The notes under the pieces were generated by a model. The model ran no database searches. It had not been told where the DNA came from and saw only the letters and a program-made list of their open reading frames with translations. DNA of 64,000 nt from Streptomyces sp. NBC_00223 (GTDB taxonomy: Bacteria; Actinomycetota; Actinomycetes; Streptomycetales; Streptomycetaceae), in contig NZ_CP108109.1 of assembly GCF_036199905.1 (NCBI RefSeq), positions 2,294,001 to 2,358,000 on the forward strand. The letters run 5' to 3'. The translations under genes were made by a program, and so were the position numbers. This document shows positions 1 through 8,527 of this stretch, one piece after another (positions within the stretch are counted from its first letter, which is position 1; each line of letters opens with the position of its first letter).

Positions 1-225
1 GCGACGGACGCGGCGCTGCGGCGGGCGCTGGCGAGCGAGACCGCGCAGGCGACCGTGGTGATCGTCGCCCAGCGGGTGTCCACGATCCGCGACGCCGACC
101 GGATCGTCGTCCTGGACGAGGGCCGGGTCGTCGGCACGGGCACCCACACCGAACTGATGGCCGGGAACGAGACCTACCGGGAGATCGTGTTGTCGCAGCT
201 CACGGAGCAGGAGGCCGCGGCATGA
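1..225 (+). CDS. ABC exporter, ATPase/permease half-transporter (3' fragment)
   Basis: Only the last 74 codons are inside the window. They encode the end of an ABC nucleotide-binding domain: the motif VSTIRDADRIVVLDEGRVVG is the region after Walker B, containing the H-loop area (a Q, in IVAQRVST, stands where a His is usual) and the D/E-x-G strand. The replaced H-loop His is typical of the degenerate-site partner in heterodimeric exporters of the TM287/288 type. The TGA stop overlaps the ATG of the next exporter half in an ATGA junction, so the two are translationally coupled and probably form a heterodimer. The transmembrane part lies outside the window. Confidence 0.9.
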   Translation, partial: ATDAALRRALASETAQATVVIVAQRVSTIRDADRIVVLDEGRVVGTGTHTELMAGNETYREIVLSQLTEQEAAA

Positions 226-2201
226 GCGACGACTCGTTGCAGAAGACACCCATCCGGCGCGGACCCGCGCCCATGGGCGGACCCGCGCGCTTCATGAGCG
301 GCGGGCCGATCGAGCGCTCGATGGACTTCAAGGGGTCGCTGCGGCGCCTCGTGGGCCTGATGCGCGCCGACCGCTGGTTCCTCTACGCGGTGCTGGCGCT
401 CGGCACGGCCAGCGTCGCCCTCACCGTGACCGGCCCGCGTATCCTCGGGCACGCCACCGACCTGATCTTCGCGGGCGTGATCGGCCGGCAGCTCGGCGAC
501 ACCGGGCACAGCACCACCAAGGCCCAGGCCCTGCACTACCTGCGCGAGCACGGCAAGGGCGGGGTCGCCGACATGCTCTCGGGCATCGACTTCACCCCCG
601 GCCAGGGCATGGACTTCCACGCCATCGGCATGATCCTGCTGCTGGCCCTCGGGGTGTACGTGTGCGCCGCGCTGCTGAGCGTGATGCAGATGCGCACGGC
701 CACCAAGGTCATCAACCGGGCGGTGTACCGGCTGCGGGAGAGCGTCGAGGAGAAGCTGTCCCGGCTGCCGCTGTCGTACTTCGACCAGCAGCCGCGCGGC
801 GAAGTGCTCAGCCGGGCCACCAACGACATCGACAACATCGGCCAGACGATGCAGCAGACCATGGGTCAGCTGGTCAACTCGGTGCTGACCATCGTCGGTG
901 TGCTGGCCATGATGTTCTGGATCTCCTGGCTGCTGGCGCTGGTCGCGCTGGTGACCGTGCCCGTGACGATGATCGTCGCGACCAAGGTCGGCAAGCGCGC
1001 CCAGCCGCAGTTCGTGCAGCAGTGGAAGACCACCGGGCAACTGAACGCGCACATCGAGGAGATGTACACCGGCCACTCGCTGGTGAAGGTCTTCGGGCGC
1101 GCCGAGGAGTCCGCGGCGGCCTTCGAGGAGCAGAACGAGGCCCTGTACAGGTCCGGTTTCAAGGCCCAGTTCATATCGGGCACGATCCAGCCGCTGATGA
1201 TGTTCATCGGCAATCTCAACTACGTGCTGGTCGCGGTGGTCGGCGGACTGCGGGTCGCGTCGGGCGCGCTGTCCATCGGGGACGTACAGGCGTTCGTGCA
1301 GTACTCACGGCAGTTCAGCCAGCCGCTGACGCAGGTCGCGAGCATGTCGAACCTGATCCAGTCCGGGGTCGCGTCGGCCGAGCGGGTCTTCGAACTCCTC
1401 GACGCCGACGAGCAGTCGGCCGAGCCGAAGACGCCGGCCCGCCCGGAGGAGCTGCACGGCCGGGTGGCGTTCGAGGACGTCGCCTTCCGCTACGACCCCG
1501 AGAAGCCGCTGATCGACGGTCTGTCGCTGTCGGTGGAGCCCGGCCACACGGTCGCGATCGTCGGCCCGACCGGCGCGGGCAAGACCACCCTGGTCAATCT
1601 GCTGATGCGGTTCTACGAGGTCTCCGGCGGCCGGATCACCCTGGACGGCACCGACATCGCCGCGATGTCCCGCGAGGAGCTGCGCTCCTCGATCGGCATG
1701 GTGCTCCAGGACACCTGGCTGTTCGGCGGCACGATCGCCGACAACATCGGCTACGGCTCCGAGCACGCGAACCGCGAGGAGATCGAGGCCGCGGCCAGGG
1801 CCGCGCACGCCGACCGCTTCATCCGTACCCTGCCCGACGGCTACGACACGGTCATCGACGACGAGGGCACGGGCGTCAGCGCGGGCGAGAAGCAACTGAT
1901 CACCATCGCCCGGGCGTTCCTGTCCGACCCGGTGATCCTGGTGCTGGACGAGGCGACCAGCTCCGTCGACACCCGTACCGAGGTGCTGATCCAGCGCGCG
2001 ATGGCCAAGCTCAGCCACGGCCGTACCAGCTTTGTCATCGCCCACCGGCTGTCCACGATCCGCGACGCCGATGTCATCCTCGTGATGGAATCCGGCTCGA
2101 TCGTGGAGCACGGCACGCACACCGAACTGCTCGCCGCGCAGGGGGCGTACGCCCGGCTGTACGCGGCGCAGTTCGCCCAGGCGGTGGCCGAGGTGGACTG
2201 A
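222..2201 (+). CDS. ABC exporter, fused permease/ATPase (second half of heterodimer)
   Basis: A 659-residue type IV ABC exporter half. A six-helix transmembrane domain occupies roughly residues 50-340. The ATPase domain follows, with Walker A VGPTGAGKTT near 447, the signature as VSAGEKQ near 552, Walker B VILVLDEATSSVD near 572 and the H-loop AHRLST near 606. The consensus LSGGQ is degenerate here (VSAGE). That pairs with the replaced H-loop of the upstream half and suggests one canonical and one degenerate ATP site in the dimer. The start ATG overlaps the upstream stop. Such pairs export hydrophobic drugs, lipids or peptides; the substrate cannot be told from sequence. An N-terminal extension of about 45 residues precedes the first helix. 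Confidence 0.93.
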   Translation: MSDDSLQKTPIRRGPAPMGGPARFMSGGPIERSMDFKGSLRRLVGLMRADRWFLYAVLALGTASVALTVTGPRILGHATDLIFAGVIGRQLGDTGHSTTKAQALHYLREHGKGGVADMLSGIDFTPGQGMDFHAIGMILLLALGVYVCAALLSVMQMRTATKVINRAVYRLRESVEEKLSRLPLSYFDQQPRGEVLSRATNDIDNIGQTMQQTMGQLVNSVLTIVGVLAMMFWISWLLALVALVTVPVTMIVATKVGKRAQPQFVQQWKTTGQLNAHIEEMYTGHSLVKVFGRAEESAAAFEEQNEALYRSGFKAQFISGTIQPLMMFIGNLNYVLVAVVGGLRVASGALSIGDVQAFVQYSRQFSQPLTQVASMSNLIQSGVASAERVFELLDADEQSAEPKTPARPEELHGRVAFEDVAFRYDPEKPLIDGLSLSVEPGHTVAIVGPTGAGKTTLVNLLMRFYEVSGGRITLDGTDIAAMSREELRSSIGMVLQDTWLFGGTIADNIGYGSEHANREEIEAAARAAHADRFIRTLPDGYDTVIDDEGTGVSAGEKQLITIARAFLSDPVILVLDEATSSVDTRTEVLIQRAMAKLSHGRTSFVIAHRLSTIRDADVILVMESGSIVEHGTHTELLAAQGAYARLYAAQFAQAVAEVD

Positions 2202-2352
2202 CGTGCCGGGCCGGCCGGGCCGGGGGGACGAACGGGGTGGACCCGCGCGGGGTAAGGGAGCGCGGGGCGTTGGTAGCCTGTGCGCGCGTTCCCGCGCGGC
2301 CTCAGGGGCCCGGGGACACGATTCAGGGCGGTCGGCCCGGAAGGCAGAGATC

Positions 2353-4170
2353 ATGAGCGGTACCGTCACCACGCCCCCGCACGCCCGTACCCAGGGCGCG
2401 GATCCACGCGGCAAGGGACGTAACGGGCGTACCCCATCGGCCGATCCGGGGCCGCACTGCCCGAGCGGCGGTACGGCCCTGGAGCGGCGGGGCGCGCGGG
2501 TGCCGATCTGGTACCTGCGGGTGATCGGGCTGCTCAACCTGACCACGGCGGTGTCCCTGACCGTCCGTCAGGAGGTGTCGACGCACAACAGCGGTGAGCT
2601 GTTCACCCCGTTCATGCTCTTCGCGGGCTTCGGCTCGGCGGCTGCCGCGGTGTTCATGGCGATGATGCTGGCCCGGCGCAAGCGGGTGGCGTGGCTGGTC
2701 TTCGTCGTGCTGTGCGGCGGCTACGCGATCCTGTCGGTGTGGGGCCTGTGCTACGCGGATTTCCGGCGGCACCCCTTCAACTGGGTCTCCACCGCGATCA
2801 CCCTGGTGGTGCTGGCCTTCGCACTGCTGGGCCGGCGCGAGTTCCACGGCAAGGGCGACCGCACCAACCCGCAGCTCGCGCTCGCCGTCCTCGGGGTCGG
2901 CGCGCTGCTGTCCGTCCTGGTCGGCACCACCCTGGTGACGGCCGTCGGCCCGGACGGCGCGAGCGTCGGCGACCGGGTCTGGTACGTGGCGCTGCGGCTG
3001 ACCACGCTCAGCCGCAACTCCGACATCGAGCCGAATCTGCACGCCAACACGCTGGTCAACGCCGGGCTCAACCTCGGCGGACTGGTCCTGCTGCTCACCG
3101 TGCTCTACGCGCTCTTCCGCTCCCCGCGCGGCCGTGAGCTACAGAGCCGCGGCGACGAGGACCGGCTGCGGGCCCTGCTGGAACGGCACGGCGCCCGTGA
3201 CTCGCTCGGCTACTTCGCGCTGCGCCGTGACAAGGCGGTGGTCTTCTCCGCCAGCGGCAAGGCGGCCGTCGCCTACCGGGTGGTCGGCGGGGTGGCGCTG
3301 GCCGCGGGCGACCCGATCGGTGACGTGGAGGCGTGGCCGGGCGCGATCGACGCCTGGCTGATGGAGGCCCGCGACCACGCGTGGATTCCCGCGGTGATGG
3401 GCGCGAGCGAGGAGGGCGGCACGGTCTACGCGCGGCACGGCCTGGACGCGCTGGAGCTGGGCGACGAGGCGATCGTGGAGACCGACGAGTTCACCCTCGA
3501 CGGGCGGGCGATGCGGGGGGTGCGGCAGGCGTACAACCGGGTGCGCAGGGCCGGTTACACCACCCGGATCCGCCGCCACCGCGAGATCTCGCCGGGCTGC
3601 ATGGCCCAGCTGATCGCGGCGGCCGACCGGTGGCGGGACGGGCAGACCGAGCGCGGTTTCTCGATGGCGCTCGGCCGGCTCGGCGACCCCGCCGACGGGG
3701 AGTGCGTGATGATCGAGTGCCACGACGGGGACGGCGAGCTGCGGGCGCTGCTGAGCTTTGTGCCGTGGGGGCCCAAGGGGCTGTCGCTCGATCTGATGCG
3801 GCGGGACCGGGACGGCGAGAACGGCCTGATGGAGTTCATGGTCCTCGACCTCATCGAGCGCTCCCGCGAGGTGGGCGTGGAGCGGCTCTCGCTGAACTTC
3901 GCGATGTTCCGGTCGGTGTTCGAGGGCGGCGCGCGGCTGGGCGCGGGGCCGGTGCTGCGGCTGTGGCGGTCGGCGCTGGTGTTCTTCTCGCGCTGGTGGC
4001 AGCTGGAGTCGCTGTACCGGGCGAACGCGAAGTACCGGCCGATCTGGGAGCCGCGCTTCCTGCTCTTCGCCAAGAGCGCGCATCTGCCGCGGATCGGACT
4101 GGCCAGTGCCAGGGCCGAGGGCTTCATCGTCACTCCGCGGCCGCTGTCCCGGCTGCGCGGGGACGGCTGA
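2353..4170 (+). CDS. MprF/LysX-like aminoacyl-phosphatidylglycerol synthase (DUF2156)
   Basis: 605 residues. About six hydrophobic helices (roughly residues 50-255) are followed by a cytoplasmic DUF2156/LPG-synthase domain from about 270 to 590, which contains the GNAT-like region where aminoacyl-tRNA is used to modify phosphatidylglycerol. The family transfers lysine or alanine to membrane lipid and lowers sensitivity to cationic peptides; which amino acid is used here is unknown. The reading frame is open further upstream (to about 2203), but the extra 50 residues are Gly/Arg-rich filler. The ATG at 2353 follows an AAGGCAGAG purine stretch and was preferred. It is convergent with the sigma factor gene, 29 bp away. 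The short helical part is nearer to actinobacterial homologues than to full-length Staphylococcus MprF. Confidence 0.82.
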   Translation: MSGTVTTPPHARTQGADPRGKGRNGRTPSADPGPHCPSGGTALERRGARVPIWYLRVIGLLNLTTAVSLTVRQEVSTHNSGELFTPFMLFAGFGSAAAAVFMAMMLARRKRVAWLVFVVLCGGYAILSVWGLCYADFRRHPFNWVSTAITLVVLAFALLGRREFHGKGDRTNPQLALAVLGVGALLSVLVGTTLVTAVGPDGASVGDRVWYVALRLTTLSRNSDIEPNLHANTLVNAGLNLGGLVLLLTVLYALFRSPRGRELQSRGDEDRLRALLERHGARDSLGYFALRRDKAVVFSASGKAAVAYRVVGGVALAAGDPIGDVEAWPGAIDAWLMEARDHAWIPAVMGASEEGGTVYARHGLDALELGDEAIVETDEFTLDGRAMRGVRQAYNRVRRAGYTTRIRRHREISPGCMAQLIAAADRWRDGQTERGFSMALGRLGDPADGECVMIECHDGDGELRALLSFVPWGPKGLSLDLMRRDRDGENGLMEFMVLDLIERSREVGVERLSLNFAMFRSVFEGGARLGAGPVLRLWRSALVFFSRWWQLESLYRANAKYRPIWEPRFLLFAKSAHLPRIGLASARAEGFIVTPRPLSRLRGDG

Positions 4171-4199
4171 GGACCTTCACGGGCCCGGGCGGCTCGGGT

Positions 4200-5480
4200 T
4201 CAGTCGAGGTAGCCGCGGAGCTGGTCGGCGAAGGCGTGGTCGCGGAGCTTGCCGAGCGTCTTGGACTCGATCTGGCGGATGCGTTCGCGGGTGACGCCGA
4301 AGATGCGGCCGATCTCCTCCAGCGTGCGGGGGCGGCCGTCGGCGAGGCCGTAGCGCAGCTGGACGACCTTGCGTTCGCGCTCGCCGAGGGTGGAGAGCAC
4401 GGCCTCCAGGTGCTCGCGCAGCAGCAGGAAGGCGGCGGACTCCACGGGTGAGGCGGCGTCGCCGTCCTCGATGAGGTCGCCGAGCGAGACGTCGTCCTCC
4501 TCACCGACGGGCGCGTGCAGCGAGACGGGTTCCTGGGCCAGCCGCAGCACCTCGCAGACCCGTTCCGGGGTGAGATCGAGCTGTGCGGCGACCTCCTCGG
4601 TGGTGGGTTCGTGGCCGTGCTCCTGGAGCAGTCTGCGCTGGACCCTGACCACGCGGTTGATCAGCTCCACGACGTGCACCGGCACCCGGATCGTCCGTGC
4701 CTGGTCGGCCAGCGCCCGTGACATGGCCTGGCGGATCCACCAGGTCGCGTACGTGGAGAACTTGTAGCCGCGGGCGTAGTCGAACTTCTCCACCGCGCGG
4801 ATCAGCCCGAGGTTGCCCTCCTGGACCAGGTCGAGCATGGTCAGCCCGCGTCCGATGTAACGTTTCGCCACCGAGACGACCAGCCGCAGATTGGCCTCGA
4901 TCAGCCGGCGTTTGGCCATCCGGCCCCGGACGACCAGGCAGTCGAGGTCCACGGCGAGCTGCGAGTCCAGTACGGGGAAGGCGGCGAGCTTCTCCTCGGC
5001 GAAGAGCCCGGCCTCCACCCGGCGGGCCAGCTCGACCTCCTCGGCCGCGGTGAGCAGCGGGATACGGCCGATCTCGCGCAGATACTGGCGGAACAGATCG
5101 GCGGAGGGGCCGGCCGACTCGGCGCGCAGCGGGCGCGGCGCCGGCTCGTCCTCAAGGTCGGTCTCCGGAAGGATCTCGGGCAGGATCTCGGACGGGACAT
5201 CAGGCATATCGGCCAGGAGGTCGGGCGGGGCCTCGGCCAGCAGGTCGGGCGGGATTTCGGGCGGGATCTCCAGGAGAGGGGCCGCCAGGAGCGGGACCTC
5301 CAGGAGGGCGACGTCGTCCTGCCGCCGGCCGGGCACCCCGAGCGGGCCCGGCTCGTCCACCGGGGGCGCCGTGGCCAGGGCCACCGGGGGCGCCGTGCCC
5401 ACCACCTCGGCCACTGATGGGAGGACCGGGAAGTCGGGCGGTGTCTGCGTCTCGATCTGCGTCTGCGTATGGGGCTGCAC
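4200..5480 (-). CDS. hrdA: Primary-like sigma-70 factor, HrdA/HrdD type
   Basis: A 426-residue sigma-70 family protein. Region 1.2 starts near residue 128 ([15 protein letters not shown]). Region 2 carries the core-binding and -10 recognition block ([19 protein letters not shown], then the [12 protein letters not shown] stretch). Region 3 follows, and region 4.2 ends with the helix-turn-helix [18 protein letters not shown]. The first 115 residues are Pro/Leu/acid-rich low complexity with repeated EIPP, DLLA and EILPE motifs, unlike the long basic N-terminus of HrdB. The GTG start has a GGAGG ribosome site 8 bases upstream. It lies downstream of dnaG on the same strand, echoing the dnaG-sigma neighbourhood of the macromolecular-synthesis operon. 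The essential HrdB would be expected elsewhere; hrdA is the best match by context, while hrdC or hrdD cannot be excluded. Confidence 0.85.
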   Translation of the reverse strand: MQPHTQTQIETQTPPDFPVLPSVAEVVGTAPPVALATAPPVDEPGPLGVPGRRQDDVALLEVPLLAAPLLEIPPEIPPDLLAEAPPDLLADMPDVPSEILPEILPETDLEDEPAPRPLRAESAGPSADLFRQYLREIGRIPLLTAAEEVELARRVEAGLFAEEKLAAFPVLDSQLAVDLDCLVVRGRMAKRRLIEANLRLVVSVAKRYIGRGLTMLDLVQEGNLGLIRAVEKFDYARGYKFSTYATWWIRQAMSRALADQARTIRVPVHVVELINRVVRVQRRLLQEHGHEPTTEEVAAQLDLTPERVCEVLRLAQEPVSLHAPVGEEDDVSLGDLIEDGDAASPVESAAFLLLREHLEAVLSTLGERERKVVQLRYGLADGRPRTLEEIGRIFGVTRERIRQIESKTLGKLRDHAFADQLRGYLD

Positions 5481-5601
5481 GGAAGCGACCTCCGCGGTGA
5501 GCGCGTCGTTGGGCTCGAAGAGCGTCAGGGCCGGGCGCCCACCCAGTGTGGCTCACGACGCACCCCCACTACGAGGGTCGTGCGCCCCCTTTTTCACGCC
5601 A

Positions 5602-5629
5602 CGTCACCACGTGCGTCCGCCTGGTGACG
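5602..5629. promoter_or_regulatory. Inverted repeat in the dnaG-sigma gap
   Basis: The perfect 8-bp inverted repeat CGTCACCA / TGGTGACG is separated by 12 bases. It sits about 120 bp upstream of the sigma factor start and about 100 bp after the dnaG stop. No U-run follows it on the minus strand, so a classical terminator is unlikely; an operator or an mRNA hairpin in the leader is possible. Confidence 0.35.
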
Positions 5630-5726
5630 CGGAAGGGTACGGTCCGCCGGACACGGGCGAGCGGGCGCCATGGCGTACCCCCGGCTCCCCTCTTCCGCAC
5701 CCGCGTACGCCTCCGTACGCCCCCCG

Positions 5727-7637
5727 CTACAGCGCCGCCGCGCCCTGGACGCGAAGCCGCTGGCCGTACTGCTGGAGCGCCCACAGCTCGTTCCTGACCG
5801 CGATCGTCTCCGGGGAGTCGGCGGGGACGCCCTGCGCGGCCAGCCGGGCCTGGGTCGCGTGGACCTGGCCGATCCGGCGCTCCACCGCGTTCACCCGGAC
5901 CCGGACCAGCACCTCACCCGCGTAGAGCTCCGGGACCTTGTGCATCACCGGCTCGACCGCCAGCTCGGTGATCATCATCCGTACGGTGTCGTCGGGCGCG
6001 GCCTCGCGCACCCGGGTCAGATAGTCGCCGTCGGCCCGCTCGACCCCGCCGACCTCCATGATCACCCGGCGTACCGCGGCGTACGGCGGGCCGGTGAACT
6101 CGTCCTCGCCATAGGCGTCGAAGGCCGGGGAGACCAGCTGCGGGTACTGGAGGGCGAGCTTGAGCAGCTCGCGCTCGACCCGGTGCGCGGGGCTGCGCAG
6201 ATCGAGCCGGGGTCCGCGCGGCGCGGCGGGGGCGGTCTGCGGCTGCGCGTACGCCCCCCGCGCGGGCCGTCCGCGCTCCGGCGCCGCTCCCCCGGCCGCC
6301 CTGGCCCGGGACATCGCCCGCACCCGGCGGATCATCGACTGCTCCTCGGACTGCGTGGCGATCCCGGCCATCCCGACCAGCCGGATCGCGTAACGGTCGC
6401 GCAGCGCCTGGTTCTTGATCGCGGCGACCACCGGGACGGCCGCGTCGACCGCCGCCACCCGGCCCTCGTCCGTGTCCAGGTTGTAGCGGCCGACGATCGA
6501 CCGCAGGGCGAAGGCGAACAGCGGGGTACGGGTGTCGATCAGCCGCTGTACGGCCGCGTCGCCCTCCGCGAGCCGCAGTTCGCAGGGGTCCATGCCGCCG
6601 GGGGTGATCGCGATCGAGGTCTCGGCGGCGAACTTCTGGTCGTCCTCGAAGGCGCGCAGCGCGGCCTTCTGCCCGGCCTCGTCGCCGTCGAAGGTGAAGA
6701 CGACCTCGGCGGTGGAGTTGTCCATCAGCAGCCGGCGCAGGATCTTGATGTGGTCGCCGCCGAAGGAGGTGCCGCAGGTGGCGATCGCGGTGGTGACCCC
6801 GGCCAGATGGCAGGCCATCACATCGGTGTAGCCCTCGACGACGACCGCGCGGCCGGTCCTGGCGATCTCCTTCTTGGCCAGATCGATCCCGTAGAGCACC
6901 TGGGACTTGTGGTAGAGCGGGGTCTCGGAGGTGTTGAGGTACTTCGGGCCCTGGTCGTCCTCGCGCAGCTTGCGGGCGCCGAAGCCGATCACCTCGCCGG
7001 TGATGTCGCGGATCGGCCAGATCAGCCGGCCCCTGAACCGGTCGATGGCGCCGCCGCGGCGGCTCTCCGAGGCCAGGCCGGCGACCATCAGCTCCTTGTC
7101 GGTGAAGCCCTTGCCGCGCAGATGACGCACGAGGTGGTCCCAGCCGGCGGGCGCGTAGCCGACCCCGAAGTGCTCGGCCGCGGCCTGGTCGAAGCCGCGC
7201 TCGGCGAGGAACTTCCGCCCGATCTCGGCCTCGGCGCCGCCCAGTTGCTCGACGTAGAAGAGCGCGGCGGCCCGGTGTGCCTCGACCAGCCGGATACGGT
7301 CGCCCTGCTGCCGGCCGTGGCTGTGCCCGCCCTCCTCGTACCGCAGCGTGATCCCGGCCTGCGCGGCCAGGCGCTCCACGGTCTCGGCGAAGGTCAGATG
7401 ATCGACCTTCATCACGAACGCGAGCGTGTCGCCGCCTTCCCCGCACCCGAAGCAATGGTATAGACCTTTGGCCGGGCTGACCTGGAAGGAGGGGGACTTC
7501 TCGTCGTGGAAGGGGCACAGGCCCTTGAGATTGCCGCCGCCGGCGTTCTTGAGCTGGAGGTATTCGGCGACCACGGCATCGATCGGAACGGCGTCCCGTA
7601 CCGCCTTCACGTCTTCGTCCCTGATCCTGCCTGCCAC
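5727..7637 (-). CDS. dnaG: DNA primase DnaG
   Basis: A 636-residue replicative primase that makes RNA primers at the replication fork. The N-terminal CHC2 zinc ribbon is intact (C41, H44, C62, C65 in CPFHDEKSPSF and YHCFGCGEGGD). The catalytic core with the TOPRIM fold shows VVEGYTDVM near residue 267 and FTFDGDEAGQ near 315, which hold the metal-binding Glu and Asp. The C-terminal DnaB-binding segment is joined by an Ala/Arg/Gly-rich linker around 435-480. The start is GTG at 7637; no good Shine-Dalgarno sequence lies before it, so the transcript may be leaderless or very short. The HrdA-like sigma gene follows on the same strand after 246 bp. Confidence 0.96.
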   Translation of the reverse strand: MAGRIRDEDVKAVRDAVPIDAVVAEYLQLKNAGGGNLKGLCPFHDEKSPSFQVSPAKGLYHCFGCGEGGDTLAFVMKVDHLTFAETVERLAAQAGITLRYEEGGHSHGRQQGDRIRLVEAHRAAALFYVEQLGGAEAEIGRKFLAERGFDQAAAEHFGVGYAPAGWDHLVRHLRGKGFTDKELMVAGLASESRRGGAIDRFRGRLIWPIRDITGEVIGFGARKLREDDQGPKYLNTSETPLYHKSQVLYGIDLAKKEIARTGRAVVVEGYTDVMACHLAGVTTAIATCGTSFGGDHIKILRRLLMDNSTAEVVFTFDGDEAGQKAALRAFEDDQKFAAETSIAITPGGMDPCELRLAEGDAAVQRLIDTRTPLFAFALRSIVGRYNLDTDEGRVAAVDAAVPVVAAIKNQALRDRYAIRLVGMAGIATQSEEQSMIRRVRAMSRARAAGGAAPERGRPARGAYAQPQTAPAAPRGPRLDLRSPAHRVERELLKLALQYPQLVSPAFDAYGEDEFTGPPYAAVRRVIMEVGGVERADGDYLTRVREAAPDDTVRMMITELAVEPVMHKVPELYAGEVLVRVRVNAVERRIGQVHATQARLAAQGVPADSPETIAVRNELWALQQYGQRLRVQGAAAL

Positions 7638-7699
7638 GCGTGCAGTCTACGGGCCCGCTCGGACACGTACGGGCTCCGGCCTCCGCCCGAACCCCACCC

Positions 7700-8440
7700 A
7701 CCGCGGCCGCGGCCACTGCCCAGCGCGGGCACCCGCACGGATACCGGCCCGCGCCGGATACGCGCGGCCCTCGCGCCCGGCACGGACACAGGCGCGGACA
7801 CCGTCCGGCGCGGGCAGCCGCACAACCCCGCGCAGCGTACGGGCCCGGTCGGACACCCACCAGCTCGGTCGCGGACCAAAGCCCGTCTCCGCGGCGCGAA
7901 CCGCCGCCCGCCGCGGCCGCAGCCGCGAGCGCCGCCCGGCGCGGGCACCCGCACGGATACCGGCCCGCGCCGGATACGCGCGGCCCCCGCCCAGGACGGG
8001 CATCCGTACAAACCCGTGCAGCGTATGGGCCCGGTCGCGGACCGAAACCCGTCTCCGCAGCGCGAACCCCCACCCGACGTGGCCGGGGACACCACCCGGC
8101 ACGCGTACAACCCGGCACCGTACGGGCGCACCCTCCGCACGGGCATCGCCACCGCGCCGATCACGCGCGAACCCCGCCCGGCACGGACACAGGCGACAGT
8201 GCCCGGCGCGGGCACCCACACAACCCGGCGCAGCGTACGGGCCCGGTCGGACACCCACCAGCTCGGTCGCGGACCGAAGCCCACCTCCGCGGCGCGGAAC
8301 CCCACCCGACGCGGGCGCGGCCGCGGGCACCGCCCGGCGCGGGCAGCCGCACAAACCGCACGCCGCCCGGCACGGGCACGGGCACGACGTCGCGCGACCC
8401 CCCGCCCGGACGGGCGTCCGTACAAACCCGCGTGCCGGCC
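7700..8440. repeat. GC-rich cluster of imperfect ~200-bp repeats
   Basis: The 890-bp gap between dnaG and the GH9 gene is filled with degenerate repeated units. A 48-bp block is identical at 7723-7770 and 7939-7986 (216 bp apart). A 46-bp block is identical at 7832-7877 and 8230-8275 (398 bp apart), with a shortened version near 8019-8090. Motifs such as GCGCGGGCACCC and CGTACGGGCCCGGTCG recur on one strand. Several frames stay open only because of the base composition, and no ribosome sites or protein-like sequence were seen. It looks like a locally amplified intergenic element rather than a gene. Confidence 0.75.
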
Positions 8441-8449
8441 GCACGGGTA

Positions 8450-8479
8450 TTGACCGGCTCGAAAGGGGAGGACTAGCTT
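8450..8479 (+). promoter_or_regulatory. Candidate sigma-70 promoter of the GH9 gene
   Basis: TTGACC at 8450-8455 and TAGCTT at 8474-8479 are separated by 18 bases, a good match to housekeeping Streptomyces promoters. Transcription would start near 8486, just before the palindrome at 8489-8505. Confidence 0.55.
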
Positions 8480-8488
8480 CGGCATTTA

Positions 8489-8505
8489 TTAGGAAGGTTT
8501 CCTAA
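8489..8505. promoter_or_regulatory. Palindromic operator candidate TTAGGAA-N3-TTCCTAA
   Basis: A perfect 7-bp inverted repeat with a 3-base centre lies at the predicted transcription start of the cellulase gene and 7 bases before its AAGGAG ribosome site. AT-rich palindromes of this form stand out against the very GC-rich background. Its place suggests a repressor site or a structured leader. Confidence 0.5.
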
Positions 8506-8527
8506 CTTGTCAAGGAGCCGCGCCCGT

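Noticed and set aside
7426..8505. Several open frames on both strands in the dnaG-GH9 gap
   Set aside because: They are open because the region is a GC-rich repeat without stop codons; no ribosome site, no protein-like sequence, and the repeats are shared among frames.
8489..8505. Iron box for a DtxR-type regulator
   Set aside because: It shares only TTAGG at the outer end; the centre does not match the known iron-box pattern, and the gene is a cellulase.
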